Shown here: positions 37,014 to 46,691 of the stretch, one piece after another | How positions within the stretch are numbered: the first letter of the stretch is position 1 | Layout: the number at the start of each line of letters is the position of its first letter | Assembly: GCA_025352225.1 (NCBI GenBank) | Contig: JANXTT010000103.1 | Coordinates: forward strand, 1 to 63,125 | Reading direction: 5' to 3' | Length of the DNA stretch: 63,125 nucleotides | Source of the DNA: Mucilaginibacter sp. | GTDB taxonomy: Bacteria; Bacteroidota; Bacteroidia; Sphingobacteriales; Sphingobacteriaceae | Notes under the pieces: model-generated | Told to the model about the DNA's origin: nothing | The model's database searches: none | What the model saw: the letters and a program-made list of their open reading frames with translations, nothing else | Position numbers and translations under genes: made by a program

Positions 37014-37021
37014 TATTTTTG
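37014..37021 (+). promoter_or_regulatory. -7 box (TATTTTTG) of the aguB-aguA operon
   Basis: An exact TAnnTTTG match ending 17 bases before the aguB ATG. Confidence 0.5.
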
Positions 37022-37038
37022 CGCAAATAAAAAGCGGT

Positions 37039-37908
37039 ATGTCAAAAGTTAAAGTTGGCCTGGTGCAAATGTCATGCACGGCAAGTAAGCCCGATAATTT
37101 GAATAAAGCAATTACCAAAATAAGAAAGGCAGCCAGCAATGGTGCCCAAATTATTTGTTTGCAAGAGTTATTTACCTCCCTCTATTTTTGTGATGTTGAG
37201 GATCATGATAATTTTCAGCTTGCGGAGGCCGTTCCAGGGCCATCAACAGATGAGCTATCAAAGGTAGCTGCCCAATTGGGCGTAGTTATTATTGCTTCCT
37301 TGTTTGAGAAACGCGCCCAGGGGCTTTACCATAATACAACTGCTGTATTAGATGCCGATGGCAGTTATCTGGGAAAATACAGAAAGATGCATATCCCTGA
37401 TGACCCGGGTTTTTATGAGAAATTTTATTTTACGCCCGGTGACCTTGGCTATAAAGTATTTAAAACCAAATTTGCAACCATCGGTGTGTTGATATGCTGG
37501 GATCAATGGTATCCGGAAGCGGCGCGTATCACTGCTTTAATGGGTGCCGAAATTTTATTCTACCCCACGGCTATAGGCTGGGCAACCACGCAGGACGAAG
37601 CCATCAATACTGAGCAGTACAATGCCTGGCAAACCATTCAAAGATCGCACGCGGTTGCTAATGGCATACACGTTGTAAGTGTGAACAGGGTTGGCGAAGA
37701 AGCCGGTGTTAAATTTTGGGGAGGCTCATTTTTTGCCAATCCATTCGGAACATTATTGTACAAAGCCTCGCATGATGAGGAAGAAGTAACTGTAGAAGAA
37801 CTTGATCTGGATAAAACAGATTACTACCGTACCCACTGGCCGTTTTTGAGGGACAGGAGAATTGATTCATACCAACCAATTACAAAACGACTTTTAGATG
37901 AAGAGTAA
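37039..37908 (+). CDS. aguB: N-carbamoylputrescine amidohydrolase
   Basis: 289 residues, nitrilase superfamily with catalytic Glu43 (LQELF), Lys in KYRKMHIPDD (~116) and Cys in GVLICWDQWYPEAAR (~155). Converts N-carbamoylputrescine to putrescine. The specific call rests on family residues plus the overlap with the agmatine deiminase gene (11 bases). Confidence 0.95.
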   Translation: MSKVKVGLVQMSCTASKPDNLNKAITKIRKAASNGAQIICLQELFTSLYFCDVEDHDNFQLAEAVPGPSTDELSKVAAQLGVVIIASLFEKRAQGLYHNTTAVLDADGSYLGKYRKMHIPDDPGFYEKFYFTPGDLGYKVFKTKFATIGVLICWDQWYPEAARITALMGAEILFYPTAIGWATTQDEAINTEQYNAWQTIQRSHAVANGIHVVSVNRVGEEAGVKFWGGSFFANPFGTLLYKASHDEEEVTVEELDLDKTDYYRTHWPFLRDRRIDSYQPITKRLLDEE

Positions 37909-38950
37909 TACTTCAGATCATACGGCTTTAACGGGTTTCTATTTCCCCGCCGAATGGGACAAGCATACTGCTACCTGGTTGAGTTGGCCGCATAAGGAGG
38001 AATCCTGGCCGGGGAAAATAGAAGCTATATACCACCCTTATTGCCTATTTATTAAAGCGATAAGCGAAGGCGAGCTAGTGCGCATCAATGTAGCTGATGC
38101 AAAGATGGAGGCCTTTGCTAAAAACGAGTTGTTAAAAGTTGGTGTTGTTTTGGGCCGGGTACAATTTTTCCATTTCGAAACTAATGATGCATGGTGCCGA
38201 GATCATGGGCCGTCATTTTTGATAAACCCAGGCACTCAACAGAAAGTTATTGTTGACTGGGGCTATAACGCCTGGGGAAATAAATATCCTCCATTTGATT
38301 TAGACGATGTAATCCCGACTAAAATTGCTAACCACTTCAATTTATCCGTTTTTAACCCCGGCATTGTAATGGAAGGTGGTTCGGTCGACTTTAACGGCGC
38401 AGGGACTATTTTAACAACTACCGCTTGTTTACTTAATAAAAATCGCAACTCACACCTCAATAAGCAACAGATAGAAACTTATTTACATAACTACTACGGT
38501 GCCGAGCAAATTTTATGGCTCGGTGATGGTATTGTTGGCGATGATACCGATGGGCATATTGATGATATTACCCGTTTTGTAAACAATGATACCGTTGTTA
38601 CTGTTGTGGAAGAAAATAAGAACGATGATAACTATCACATGCTTCAGGAAAATTTACAGACCCTAAAAACCATGCGGCTGATAAATGATAAACAATTGAA
38701 TATTGTGGAATTGCCCATGCCAGCGGCAGTTGTGTATGATGGGCAACGTTTGCCTGCATCGTATGCCAATTTTTATATCGGCAACTCGGCTGTGGTGGTA
38801 CCAACTTATCGTGATAAGAACGATGACAGAGCATTGCAAATTATACAGGAATGCTTTACTGACCGAAAGGTAATAGGTATTGATTCAACCGATATAATTT
38901 GGGGATTAGGAAGTTTCCATTGCTTAAGCCAGCAAGAACCCGAAGTATAA
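37898..38950 (+). CDS. aguA: Agmatine deiminase
   Basis: 350 residues. PAEWDKHTATWLSWPH N-terminus, DAWCRDHGPSF, MEGGSVDFNGAGTILTT, DGHIDDITRF, and catalytic Cys342 in GSFHCLSQQEP. Makes N-carbamoylputrescine from agmatine. Together with aguB this forms the arginine-decarboxylase-dependent route to putrescine; the decarboxylase is not in this window. Confidence 0.96.
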   Translation: MKSNTSDHTALTGFYFPAEWDKHTATWLSWPHKEESWPGKIEAIYHPYCLFIKAISEGELVRINVADAKMEAFAKNELLKVGVVLGRVQFFHFETNDAWCRDHGPSFLINPGTQQKVIVDWGYNAWGNKYPPFDLDDVIPTKIANHFNLSVFNPGIVMEGGSVDFNGAGTILTTTACLLNKNRNSHLNKQQIETYLHNYYGAEQILWLGDGIVGDDTDGHIDDITRFVNNDTVVTVVEENKNDDNYHMLQENLQTLKTMRLINDKQLNIVELPMPAAVVYDGQRLPASYANFYIGNSAVVVPTYRDKNDDRALQIIQECFTDRKVIGIDSTDIIWGLGSFHCLSQQEPEV

Positions 38951-38986
38951 ACTATCAACTAAACTAAATATAAAACACACAAAACA

Positions 38987-39967
38987 ATGTCAGCATTATA
39001 TCCATTAAAATTTAAAACTATTTATAAAGACAAAATTTGGGGCGGCAACAAAATCAAAACCTATTTGGGTAAAGATTTTTCGCCTCTGCCAAACTGTGGC
39101 GAAACCTGGGAAATATCTGGTGTAAAAACAGATGTATCGGTAGTGGACAGTGGTGCCTTTGAAGGAGAATCGTTAGCAGGCCTTTTAGAAAAATATAAAG
39201 AGGAGCTGGTTGGCAAAAAAGTATATGACCGGTTTGGCAATATCTTTCCCTTATTGGTAAAGTTTATCGACGCTAATGATTGGTTATCTATCCAGGTTCA
39301 TCCTAATGATGAGCTTGCAAAACAGCGGCATAACTCGTTTGGTAAAACAGAAATGTGGTATATCATTGAGTCTGATCCGGGTTCGACTTTAATTGCCGGA
39401 TTTAATCAACCGCTGGATGAAAAAATATATCTCGATAAATTAAACAGCGGCCATTTAATGGATATTTTGAATAAGGAAACAGCAAATGCCGGCGATGTTT
39501 TTTTCTTACCGGCGGGCCGTGTACATACCATAGGTAAAGGTTTACTTTTAGCCGAGATACAGCAAACATCGGATATCACTTACCGGATATATGATTTTGA
39601 CCGTGTTGATGATAAAGGAAATAAACGCGAGCTACATACGGAAGAAGCCCTAGCAGCTATTGATTATAAACAATATCCGGATTATAAAACCAAGTATGAG
39701 GCCCGGGAAAATGCAGATGTGAATGCCGTAATGTGTCCTTACTTCACAACTAATGTGATGGCATTTACCCATGATACAGCAAAAGATTATTCAACCCTTG
39801 ATTCGTTTGTGATACACGTATGTGTAGAAGGAGCCTACACCATAATACATGAGAACGAAAATTATAATGTAAAAATGGGGGAATGTATTTTATTGCCAAA
39901 AGCAATAAACCAAATACAAATACAAACTACAAATGGATTTAAAATTCTGGAAAGTTATATAGCTTAA
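38987..39967 (+). CDS. manA: Type I mannose-6-phosphate isomerase
   Basis: 326 residues. Zinc ligands in IQVHPND and GKTEMWYIIE, plus FLPAGRVHTIGKGLLLAEIQQTSDITYRIYDFDR. Interconverts mannose-6-P and fructose-6-P for glycan precursors. Probably read through from aguA (36 bases). Confidence 0.95.
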   Translation: MSALYPLKFKTIYKDKIWGGNKIKTYLGKDFSPLPNCGETWEISGVKTDVSVVDSGAFEGESLAGLLEKYKEELVGKKVYDRFGNIFPLLVKFIDANDWLSIQVHPNDELAKQRHNSFGKTEMWYIIESDPGSTLIAGFNQPLDEKIYLDKLNSGHLMDILNKETANAGDVFFLPAGRVHTIGKGLLLAEIQQTSDITYRIYDFDRVDDKGNKRELHTEEALAAIDYKQYPDYKTKYEARENADVNAVMCPYFTTNVMAFTHDTAKDYSTLDSFVIHVCVEGAYTIIHENENYNVKMGECILLPKAINQIQIQTTNGFKILESYIA

Positions 39968-39974
39968 CTAGTAA

Positions 39975-40012
39975 CAAAAAAAGGCTTAAACAAATGTTTA
40001 AGCCTTTTTTTG
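39975..40012. terminator. Bidirectional terminator between manA and the response regulator
   Basis: A perfect 17-bp stem (39975-39991 with 39996-40012) with AAAT loop and 7-base A and T runs at both ends, lying between converging genes (8 bases after manA, 16 before the minus-strand stop). Confidence 0.92.
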
Positions 40013-40027
40013 TTATAAGATTTGAGG

Positions 40028-40435
40028 TTACGCAGCTAAAGCGAAAAGCTCTTCCATCTTGTCACGGGTAACTGGTTTTACAACGTAATCAGAAATATCA
40101 GAAATATTTTTTGCACGGTTAATATCTTCTTCATTTATAGAAGAGCTCACCATATATATGTGGATTTTTTTACCCAACTGTGGTTTAATTTTCGCATAGT
40201 TATCCATAAAATCCCAACCATCCATTACTGGCATGTTCATGTCTAAAAAGATAACATCGGGTAAATTATCAGCATTATCAGGATTTATTAAAAAATCCAT
40301 TGCCTCTTTACCATTAGGAAATTCAATTAGATTGGGGCAGAGTTGCTTTAAGCTGTTTATTCTCTTAAGACCATAGACGTAAATCTTATCATCATCTATG
40401 ATACATACTGTCTTAGCTTTTTTTATCAGGTTCAT
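40028..40435 (-). CDS. Single-domain response regulator
   Basis: 135 residues, receiver only: acidic pocket IDDDK (~13-17), phospho-acceptor in VIFLDMNMPVMDGW (~60), Thr/Ser switch in VSSS, Lys in VVKPVT. No output domain, so it acts through protein contact. 13 bases after the histidine kinase gene, forming one operon. Confidence 0.92.
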   Translation of the reverse strand: MNLIKKAKTVCIIDDDKIYVYGLKRINSLKQLCPNLIEFPNGKEAMDFLINPDNADNLPDVIFLDMNMPVMDGWDFMDNYAKIKPQLGKKIHIYMVSSSINEEDINRAKNISDISDYVVKPVTRDKMEELFALAA

Positions 40436-40448
40436 TTTGGGTGTTGGA

Positions 40449-41597
40449 TTATAATAACCTTATAGTAAATTTTGTGCCAAAGTTTACAGCGCTTTCAATT
40501 TTTATACAACCGCCTAAAGATTCGATCTGATTCCGGGTTAAAAACAAGCCTATTCCCCGGGCATCCGGATTGTTATGGAAGGTTTTATACATACCAAAAA
40601 CTTTATCGCCGTTCATCTGTAAATCAATTCCCAAACCATTGTCTTCAACCGTTAAATAACTGTCCCCATTTTCTTTATAGCTCCTGCAAAGTATTTTAGG
40701 GTCACGATCAGGGTGTTTATACTTTATCGAATTTGTGATCAGGTTTAAAAAAATACTTTCCACATATACAGGTACATAATCAATTGTTGGGCATAATGAA
40801 AAGTCGGAACTGATTTCTGTTTTTGTTTCGGCGATAAGTGTTTTTAATGCTTTTAAAGTGTTTTTAAACACACTATTAAAATCAACAGGCTTTAAGTCCT
40901 TATTAATTTGAGTTTGTATTTTAACGGCCTCGTTTAAATGATCAATGGTAAGAGATAAGTTTTCACTGATAGAGCGGATATTGTTAAAGATTACCTTTTG
41001 TTCTTCTACAGAATCCTCATGATCATATAAGTTTACCATAAACTGTAAGTTGCCTGAGTGCGAACGCAAGTTGTGGGATACAATATGGGCGAAATTTTGT
41101 AACCTTTTATTTTGATCGTTTAAAAGATCAAGCGAGTTTTGAAATTCAATTTCAGCACGTTTTTTTGCATCAATATCAGTAATAGCACCTATCATCCGCA
41201 CTGGCTTGCCATTTTTATCCAACCAGGCCTTACCAGAACTTTCAAACCAGCAATAAGCACCGGCTTTATTAAGCATACGAAACTCAACTTTATAAGGGGT
41301 TTGATTTTTAAGATGATTTTGGAAAGCATTGTAAACAACTTCACGATCATCAGGATGCACCAACTGATCAATAAAATAAGTGTAGCTTGTGTCTATTTCG
41401 CCATAATTATAACCTAATAACTGACAGAATTTTGGCGACCACCAGGCTACATTGGTTTCAATATTGCGCTCCCATAATCCGGTGTCGGTGCTTTCAATTA
41501 AATTGTGGAGCTGATTATTCGCCGAATAATTATCAGCAAGCGTATCAAGCCATACGAGACTTTTATCATCAATAATTTTATTCTTCCCGTCTGGCAT
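40449..41597 (-). CDS. PAS-domain sensor histidine kinase (soluble)
   Basis: 382 residues, no membrane helix. PAS/PAC domain (~28-150: LWERNIETNVAWWSPKFCQLLGYN; GKPVRMIGAITDIDAKKRAE), coiled coil, H-box FAHIVSHNLRSHSGNL (~170), then the ATPase with NSIKYKHP, VEDNGLGIDL and RGIGLFLTRNQIESLGG. Cytosolic signal sensing with the downstream receiver as partner. Confidence 0.92.
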   Translation of the reverse strand: MPDGKNKIIDDKSLVWLDTLADNYSANNQLHNLIESTDTGLWERNIETNVAWWSPKFCQLLGYNYGEIDTSYTYFIDQLVHPDDREVVYNAFQNHLKNQTPYKVEFRMLNKAGAYCWFESSGKAWLDKNGKPVRMIGAITDIDAKKRAEIEFQNSLDLLNDQNKRLQNFAHIVSHNLRSHSGNLQFMVNLYDHEDSVEEQKVIFNNIRSISENLSLTIDHLNEAVKIQTQINKDLKPVDFNSVFKNTLKALKTLIAETKTEISSDFSLCPTIDYVPVYVESIFLNLITNSIKYKHPDRDPKILCRSYKENGDSYLTVEDNGLGIDLQMNGDKVFGMYKTFHNNPDARGIGLFLTRNQIESLGGCIKIESAVNFGTKFTIRLL

Positions 41598-41916
41598 GGT
41601 TGCTTATAATATTAACTCAATGGCGTTTATTAATAATGTATATAAAATGTATTTAATTATAGACTTATAGCTACAACTTTGATATTAAAATATAACAATC
41701 TCAGTATCAATGTTATTATAAAACCATAATTTTGGAGATGGATATTGTAATCCATTGAATAATCGCAGTTTATAATTATTGCAAAACTATAAATATTAGT
41801 GGTACTGCAAAATTGGCGTCCAAATATTTGTTAATGCAACCGCTTGTCTATAAGGCCAGTTAATAAACACTACAAATTAGCGTCCATTTTTATCAGCATC
41901 GATCTTTTTTTATATT
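41598..41916. other. Gene-free stretch between two signalling operons
   Basis: 319 AT-rich bases holding the promoter side of the PAS-kinase operon and the 3' side of the LytTR operon. No hairpin with a T tract or exact TAnnTTTG box was found by eye. Confidence 0.4.
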
Positions 41917-42663
41917 CTATATGCCTAAAACGGCCTTTAACTTGGCATAACCTGTTTTACTAACCGGTATTTTTGCTCCCGATTTAAGTATGGCGATATG
42001 AGAATCCTTTTCATAAGGGTCAATTCGGGTAATTTGTTGCACACTTAATATATAGGATCGATGTACGCGAACAAACTGCCGTGCATCAAGCGTTTGCTCA
42101 AAAAATCCCATGGTTTTATTTTTAAGAAATGAGCCTTCGTGCGTATGGATGCTTACATAATCATCATCAGCTTCCAGGTATAAAACATCCTGTACTGGGA
42201 TAATCTTGACTTTGGTTCCGGTTTTAACTACAATCCTTTCGTGTTGCGCTGGCGATGCCGACACTGCTGAATTAAGAATATGGTTGGTGCTTTTTTGCAG
42301 TGAAGCGGCGGGGGTTTGATTGAGCCATTTATCAACTGCCTTAAAAAAACGTTCTTTACTAAAGGGTTTTAATAAATAATCAACAGCATGGGTTTCAAAT
42401 GCTTTAATTGCATATTCGTCAAAGGCAGTAGTAAAAATTACCGATGGTGGGTTTTCTATCAGTTCAAGCATTTCAAAACCATTTATTTTAGGCATTTGTA
42501 CATCCAGAAAAATAAGATCGGGTTGGTGCAGGTTAATGGCTTTTACACCTTCAAAGCCATCACCACATTCTTCCAAAAGCTCAATCTGCGGAAAATCCTG
42601 CAAATATTCTTTTACAATCAAGCGAGCCAGGGGCTCATCATCAATAATTAAAGCTCGTTTCAT
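41917..42663 (-). CDS. LytTR-family response regulator
   Basis: 248 residues. Receiver (IDDEPLAR, LIFLDVQMPKINGFEML, LLKPFSKERF) and C-terminal LytTR DNA-binding domain (~140-245: VLYLEADDDYVSIHTHEGSF, FVRVHRSYILSVQQI). Its start overlaps the kinase stop by 4 bases (ATGA). Confidence 0.95.
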   Translation of the reverse strand: MKRALIIDDEPLARLIVKEYLQDFPQIELLEECGDGFEGVKAINLHQPDLIFLDVQMPKINGFEMLELIENPPSVIFTTAFDEYAIKAFETHAVDYLLKPFSKERFFKAVDKWLNQTPAASLQKSTNHILNSAVSASPAQHERIVVKTGTKVKIIPVQDVLYLEADDDYVSIHTHEGSFLKNKTMGFFEQTLDARQFVRVHRSYILSVQQITRIDPYEKDSHIAILKSGAKIPVSKTGYAKLKAVLGI

Positions 42664-43694
42664 ACCTGCGGTACCTTTATTATGGTTGTAAATAGATTAT
42701 CCTCTGCATGGGTTTCTACCAGGTCGTTACGGTCAAATATTAAATGCAAGCGGCGCTGCACCCCTCTCAAGCCGAAGCCAGTACCGTGCCGCGGGCGGCT
42801 GGTTTGTTTGTCGTAGGGATTTTGCACCATCAAAACTAAATAATTGTCTGTAACTTCGGCCCTGATACTAATTGTAACAGGTTCTATAGTATCATACAAT
42901 CCAAATTTAATCGAATTTTCTACAATGGGCTGCAATAACATAGGCGGCAGCATGGTTGCACCACTTTTTTCATCGCAACTGATTTCGGCCGACAAGCGGT
43001 GCCCAAAGCGTACTTTTTCAATATCCAGGTAAAGTTGCAGATGCTGTAATTCTTCGGCTAATGTTACCGGTTCCTGGTCGTCTTTTTTTAAAGTCCCTCG
43101 CAAAAAATCAGATAGCTGATGAATCATTTTCCGGGCCTCATCGGGCCGTATACCTATAAGCGCGTTAATTGAGTTAAGGCTGTTGAATAAAAAATGCGGC
43201 TGTAGTTGTTGTCTTAAATTATACAGCTCGGCTTCGCGGGCAAGTTTTTCCGCATCGGCCTTGCGCCTTTCGTTTTCTTTCTGATCTTGCTGCGTATACC
43301 ATACTACACTAACCATAGCCATGCAACCTATAGCTAAAAATCCTATAAAAAACCTAATAATTAATGATTGTGAAAAGAAAATCAGGTATATTTTGTCAGC
43401 AACTAAAAACGGAAGTGCCCACCTAGCTGCCAGTAAACATAAGCCAGATAACGTAGCGCACCATACCAGTAAATTTACATATCCTTTTGTACCGGGCTGA
43501 TAATAACGCAGGTTATTATTAATGAGCCAACAAGCAGCTGTTAAAAGCAGCGTATTAATTACGCTATCAGTTAAAGCTATATACCAGTTAAACCCAAAAC
43601 CTACAACTATATAAAATTGAATAGCCGCCCATGCCAGCCAACATGTGGCTAAAGCCCATCGAATTTTTGAAAATATTACAGATGTTGTGGCCAA
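42660..43694 (-). CDS. LytS-type sensor histidine kinase
   Basis: 344 residues. Four N-terminal membrane helices, then a His_kinase domain with phospho-acceptor in LQPHFLFNSLNSINALI (~168), and HATPase with LLQPIVENSIKFGL and GTGFGLRGVQRRL. Pairs with the overlapping LytTR regulator. The LiaF-like and DUF4288 genes precede it in the same operon, so it probably senses envelope state. Confidence 0.94.
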   Translation of the reverse strand: MATTSVIFSKIRWALATCWLAWAAIQFYIVVGFGFNWYIALTDSVINTLLLTAACWLINNNLRYYQPGTKGYVNLLVWCATLSGLCLLAARWALPFLVADKIYLIFFSQSLIIRFFIGFLAIGCMAMVSVVWYTQQDQKENERRKADAEKLAREAELYNLRQQLQPHFLFNSLNSINALIGIRPDEARKMIHQLSDFLRGTLKKDDQEPVTLAEELQHLQLYLDIEKVRFGHRLSAEISCDEKSGATMLPPMLLQPIVENSIKFGLYDTIEPVTISIRAEVTDNYLVLMVQNPYDKQTSRPRHGTGFGLRGVQRRLHLIFDRNDLVETHAEDNLFTTIIKVPQV

Positions 43695-43705
43695 AACTTA
43701 TTTTT

Positions 43706-44047
43706 TTAACAAATAGAACCTACGGCTATTAATGCTGATTTATGATGTGCCCATTTAATATACAGGTCGGCATCCTGAGTTTCGTGTATGTTGTAATAAA
43801 GCTCGGTACCATCAGTTAATTCATTTAATTGGTTTAACTCGGGCACATCAATAAATTGCCATATAACCATTTGCTTTTGATGGTTGGTAAACCGATCCTG
43901 ATTTTGCTGTCCAAGTGAGCGCGCTTTTTCAAGGGCTTGTTGTTCGGTTTCTGCACTGATAAGCCGCAACTGCTCATCAAATTGGGGTTGGTGGCTTCCC
44001 TCGCCGCTGATGATCTGAAAAACTAACTTTGCTATATACCAATTCAT
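43706..44047 (-). CDS. DUF4288-family protein
   Basis: 113 residues starting MNWYIAKLVFQI, the typical opening of DUF4288, with EQQALEKARSLG and ending near DLYIKWAHHKSALIA. No signal peptide. Sits 11 bases before the LytS gene; function unknown. Confidence 0.8.
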   Translation of the reverse strand: MNWYIAKLVFQIISGEGSHQPQFDEQLRLISAETEQQALEKARSLGQQNQDRFTNHQKQMVIWQFIDVPELNQLNELTDGTELYYNIHETQDADLYIKWAHHKSALIAVGSIC

Positions 44048-44071
44048 ATAAGTTGATTTTTATAATTAATA

Positions 44072-44926
44072 TTAGTAGCTGCGTATTTCAACACCAGCAA
44101 AAATGGAGGTACCTTTAAGCACCAAAACTTTATCGTTAGCAAGTTCGGCCCGGTTCCTTCGCTTATCATCGGTACCTGCAAAAAGGGCCACCATGTCTGA
44201 TGTTACGTGCCAGTGCGGTGGTACAATTAGTTTTGTGCCACCAAATATTTGAGTAATCTCAATCACCACCCGGCCATTAATATCGGCTTGAGTAAAGTCT
44301 ATTTCGGCACCGCCAAAAACATTTACAATATCACCGCCTTTAAAGTTTTTAGAAAGAATAGTTTTATTGATACCACCAAAAATGGATACTGCATCCAGAT
44401 AATCTTCACCAATGGGTGATGCTGGAGGCGGCTGTGGGGTATATGCATAAGCCGAGGAGGCTGGTTCATCACTCATATTTACAGGTTCAACTATGGGCTC
44501 CTCCACTACGGTACGTTTGTCCCAATCGTAGTTTTTGCCCCAGTCTTTTTTATTCCAGTCTTGATTTTGGTTCCATTTTTTTCGCCCCCAACTTTTGTTC
44601 CTGCCTAATATCATTAAAATTCCAAATGTTATAATAATCATTGGCCAAATCAGGTTTGATAGGTTAGCTCCGGGTATAATATCGTCTAGCAAAAAAATAA
44701 CACCAAAAATGATCAACAGAAATGATGATGGTTTTTTAAAATCGTGTTTACTACCTGTATATAAGCCTACAAGGATCAATATCATCGGCCAATCAAACAA
44801 CCATGATGGAAAAAGAAACCCCGCGACCTGATGGAGTAGCAGCGCGCTGCCAACTATGAGTAGTATAAGCCCGGCCATCACTTTTCCTTTCCGGGGATTT
44901 TTAGGGTATTCTATATCGTTTTGCAT
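44072..44926 (-). CDS. LiaF-like membrane protein
   Basis: 284 residues. Residues 1-110: four membrane helices of the LiaI/DUF5668 type (GKVMAGLILLIVGSALLLHQ). Linker rich in Trp/Asn/Lys/Asp, then a C-terminal beta-helical LiaF-type domain (SIFGGINKTILSKNFKGGDIVNVFGGAEIDF; IFGGTKLIVP; SIFAGVEIRSY). In Firmicutes LiaF holds LiaS inactive; here the neighbours are LytS/LytTR, so an analogous modulatory role is inferred. Confidence 0.88.
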   Translation of the reverse strand: MQNDIEYPKNPRKGKVMAGLILLIVGSALLLHQVAGFLFPSWLFDWPMILILVGLYTGSKHDFKKPSSFLLIIFGVIFLLDDIIPGANLSNLIWPMIIITFGILMILGRNKSWGRKKWNQNQDWNKKDWGKNYDWDKRTVVEEPIVEPVNMSDEPASSAYAYTPQPPPASPIGEDYLDAVSIFGGINKTILSKNFKGGDIVNVFGGAEIDFTQADINGRVVIEITQIFGGTKLIVPPHWHVTSDMVALFAGTDDKRRNRAELANDKVLVLKGTSIFAGVEIRSY

Positions 44927-45184
44927 TTTCTATTTCTTGATTTACAGATCAAAACTAAGGTAACATTACGGATGTAACAAAGCAAATTTGGTTATATGGG
45001 TTAGGTATTCGGTAAAAGCGGGTATTTTGTCGGTAAAGTAAGTGCCTAAACATTTACTTTATTGCCAAAATACATATCGTTATAATACAAGTTTATACGT
45101 TATTGATCAAATGCAAACCCGTTTCGACTGAAATTTAACGCAATCAAGTTTAACGCTAACAGCATTACTGGTGCTAAGCAAAAA
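44927..45184. other. Leader region of the LiaF-LytTR operon
   Basis: 258 bases, no ORF, upstream of the LiaF-like gene on the minus strand. Likely contains its promoter; no consensus box recognised. Confidence 0.35.
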
Positions 45185-45214
45185 AAATCCGCCATAACTA
45201 ACAATGGCGGATTT
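45185..45214 (-). terminator. Terminator of the small LiaI-like gene
   Basis: An 11-bp stem (45185-45195 with 45204-45214) with 8-base loop and, on the minus strand, a run of eight Ts (complement of 45180-45187). 28 bases after the stop. Confidence 0.9.
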
Positions 45215-45242
45215 GGCATAATATATATTGAGTTGATTATTG

Positions 45243-45650
45243 TTAAACTGCATTATGGCATTGATGGTGCATTTTTTGATGCCATTGTTTTCTCATTTCC
45301 CAACGCTCACGGCACCATCGGCTCTCTTTAAATATAATAAGGCGCAAGCCAATTGCAATTAACATAACAGGCCAGAAAAGGTATGCAATGTGGATGTTAA
45401 CCGCCTGATCAAGCAAAAAAATGCTCCCGATAAAAATTAATGCAAATGCGCCAGGCCGGCTAAAATTATGTTTTATACCACTAACTAATCCTACTATAAT
45501 TAATATTACGGGCCATGTAAAAAGCCAGTCCGGGAAGAATAAAAGATCTAAATTGCGTAACAAGTAGGCGCTTCCTACAGCCAATAAAAATAAACCGGTT
45601 AATAACCTTTTTTTGTACTGTTTGCTATTGTATTGAATATTGTTGCTCAT
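45243..45650 (-). CDS. LiaI/DUF5668-type membrane protein
   Basis: 135 residues from the ATG at 45650; an upstream ATG (45704) adds 18 residues but the homologous sister at 44072 supports the shorter form. Four membrane helices (LLTGLFLLAVGSAYLLRNL etc.) and a short His/Trp/Arg-rich tail. Equals the N-terminal half of the neighbouring LiaF-like protein without its beta domain; probably a paralogue. Confidence 0.82.
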   Translation of the reverse strand: MSNNIQYNSKQYKKRLLTGLFLLAVGSAYLLRNLDLLFFPDWLFTWPVILIIVGLVSGIKHNFSRPGAFALIFIGSIFLLDQAVNIHIAYLFWPVMLIAIGLRLIIFKESRWCRERWEMRKQWHQKMHHQCHNAV

Positions 45651-45814
45651 TGTTTTATTATTATGATTCAAAACTAACCTGATACAGACAGTTGCACAAG
45701 CCATTTAAGGTGTATAGCTTTAACTTCTCGGTGAATGAAGGGTATTGATCGGTAAACTTTAAATTAGAATGTCCAATTTTATAGTGATCAATCGTTACGC
45801 AATAAAATATCATT

Positions 45815-46225
45815 ATGGAAAATATAATCAGCACCGATGCCAGTCATCCAGTTAAAAAAATCGCCTTAACCTATATTAATGCTTTTGGCGAAAAGCAATA
45901 TGAACAGATATGGGCTCTGTTAGACGAACGGATGACGTTTAGTGGCCCGATAATGACCTACCATAATGCCAGTGATTATTTGGCGGCGGTAAAAAAAATA
46001 GGGACAATTGTGACGAGCACCTTGGTAAGGCGCATATTTGCAGAGGGCAGCGAAGTATGCATTATTTACGATATGGTAACTGATAGCCCGGTTGGTATTG
46101 TGCCTTGTGTAGAGTGGTTAAATATTGAGGGGGGTAAAATAGTTGCTATTGAGCTTATTTTTGACCGGCATCGCTGGGCGGAAGCTATGGTAGAAATTGG
46201 GAAGCGTTTAAAACAAATTTCATAA
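45815..46225 (+). CDS. SnoaL-like / NTF2-fold protein
   Basis: 136 residues with the alpha+beta cone pattern of SnoaL-like proteins (KIALTYINAFGEKQYEQIWALLDERMTFSGP; GKIVAIELIFDRHRWAEAM). Could be an enzyme or ligand-binding protein; no specific function. Precedes the YciI-ECF pair by 74 bases. Confidence 0.78.
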   Translation: MENIISTDASHPVKKIALTYINAFGEKQYEQIWALLDERMTFSGPIMTYHNASDYLAAVKKIGTIVTSTLVRRIFAEGSEVCIIYDMVTDSPVGIVPCVEWLNIEGGKIVAIELIFDRHRWAEAMVEIGKRLKQIS

Positions 46226-46299
46226 CTTAAATTTATTAAATGTCCAATTATTAAAAAACGGATCGTTATTAGGATATAAACAATTAAATTAAAGAAACC

Positions 46300-46647
46300 A
46301 TGAACGAATTCACATTGATCTTCAGAAACGACCAAAATCCGGATGTTAAATTTTCGCCAGAGCAAATGCAGGGTGTATTGCAACAATGGAGAGATTGGAT
46401 GGGTGGTATAGCCGCTCAAAATAAATTAGCTAACCCCGGCAACAGGTTGGGGTGGGATGCCAAAACAGTGCGCCCCAATAATGTAGTAACAGATGGCCCT
46501 TACGCCGAAATTAAGGAAATGATAAGCGGTTTTATTGTGGTAAAAGCAGACACGCTTGACGAGGCCACCGAGATTGCTAAAGGCTGCCCGGTATTAAAAA
46601 TGAATGGCAGTGTTGAGGTTAGGAGCATCATTCCAACAAATATGTAA
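46300..46647 (+). CDS. YciI/YCII-related (DGPF-type) protein
   Basis: 115 residues with the diagnostic DGPYAEIKEMISGFIVVKADTLDEATEIAKGCP segment. Such proteins sit next to ECF42-type sigma factors in many genomes, as here. Biochemical role not settled. Confidence 0.88.
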   Translation: MNEFTLIFRNDQNPDVKFSPEQMQGVLQQWRDWMGGIAAQNKLANPGNRLGWDAKTVRPNNVVTDGPYAEIKEMISGFIVVKADTLDEATEIAKGCPVLKMNGSVEVRSIIPTNM

Positions 46648-46655
46648 TTTTACAG

Positions 46656-46686
46656 AAGCCCTTCCGGAGAAATATTGGAAGGGCTT
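46656..46686 (+). terminator. Hairpin between YciI gene and ECF sigma start
   Basis: A 10-bp stem (46656-46665 with 46677-46686) followed by T46687-46688; its 3' end is five bases before the sigma-factor ATG. It would end transcription of the YciI gene or block the sigma translation start. Confidence 0.65.
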
Positions 46687-46691
46687 TTAAT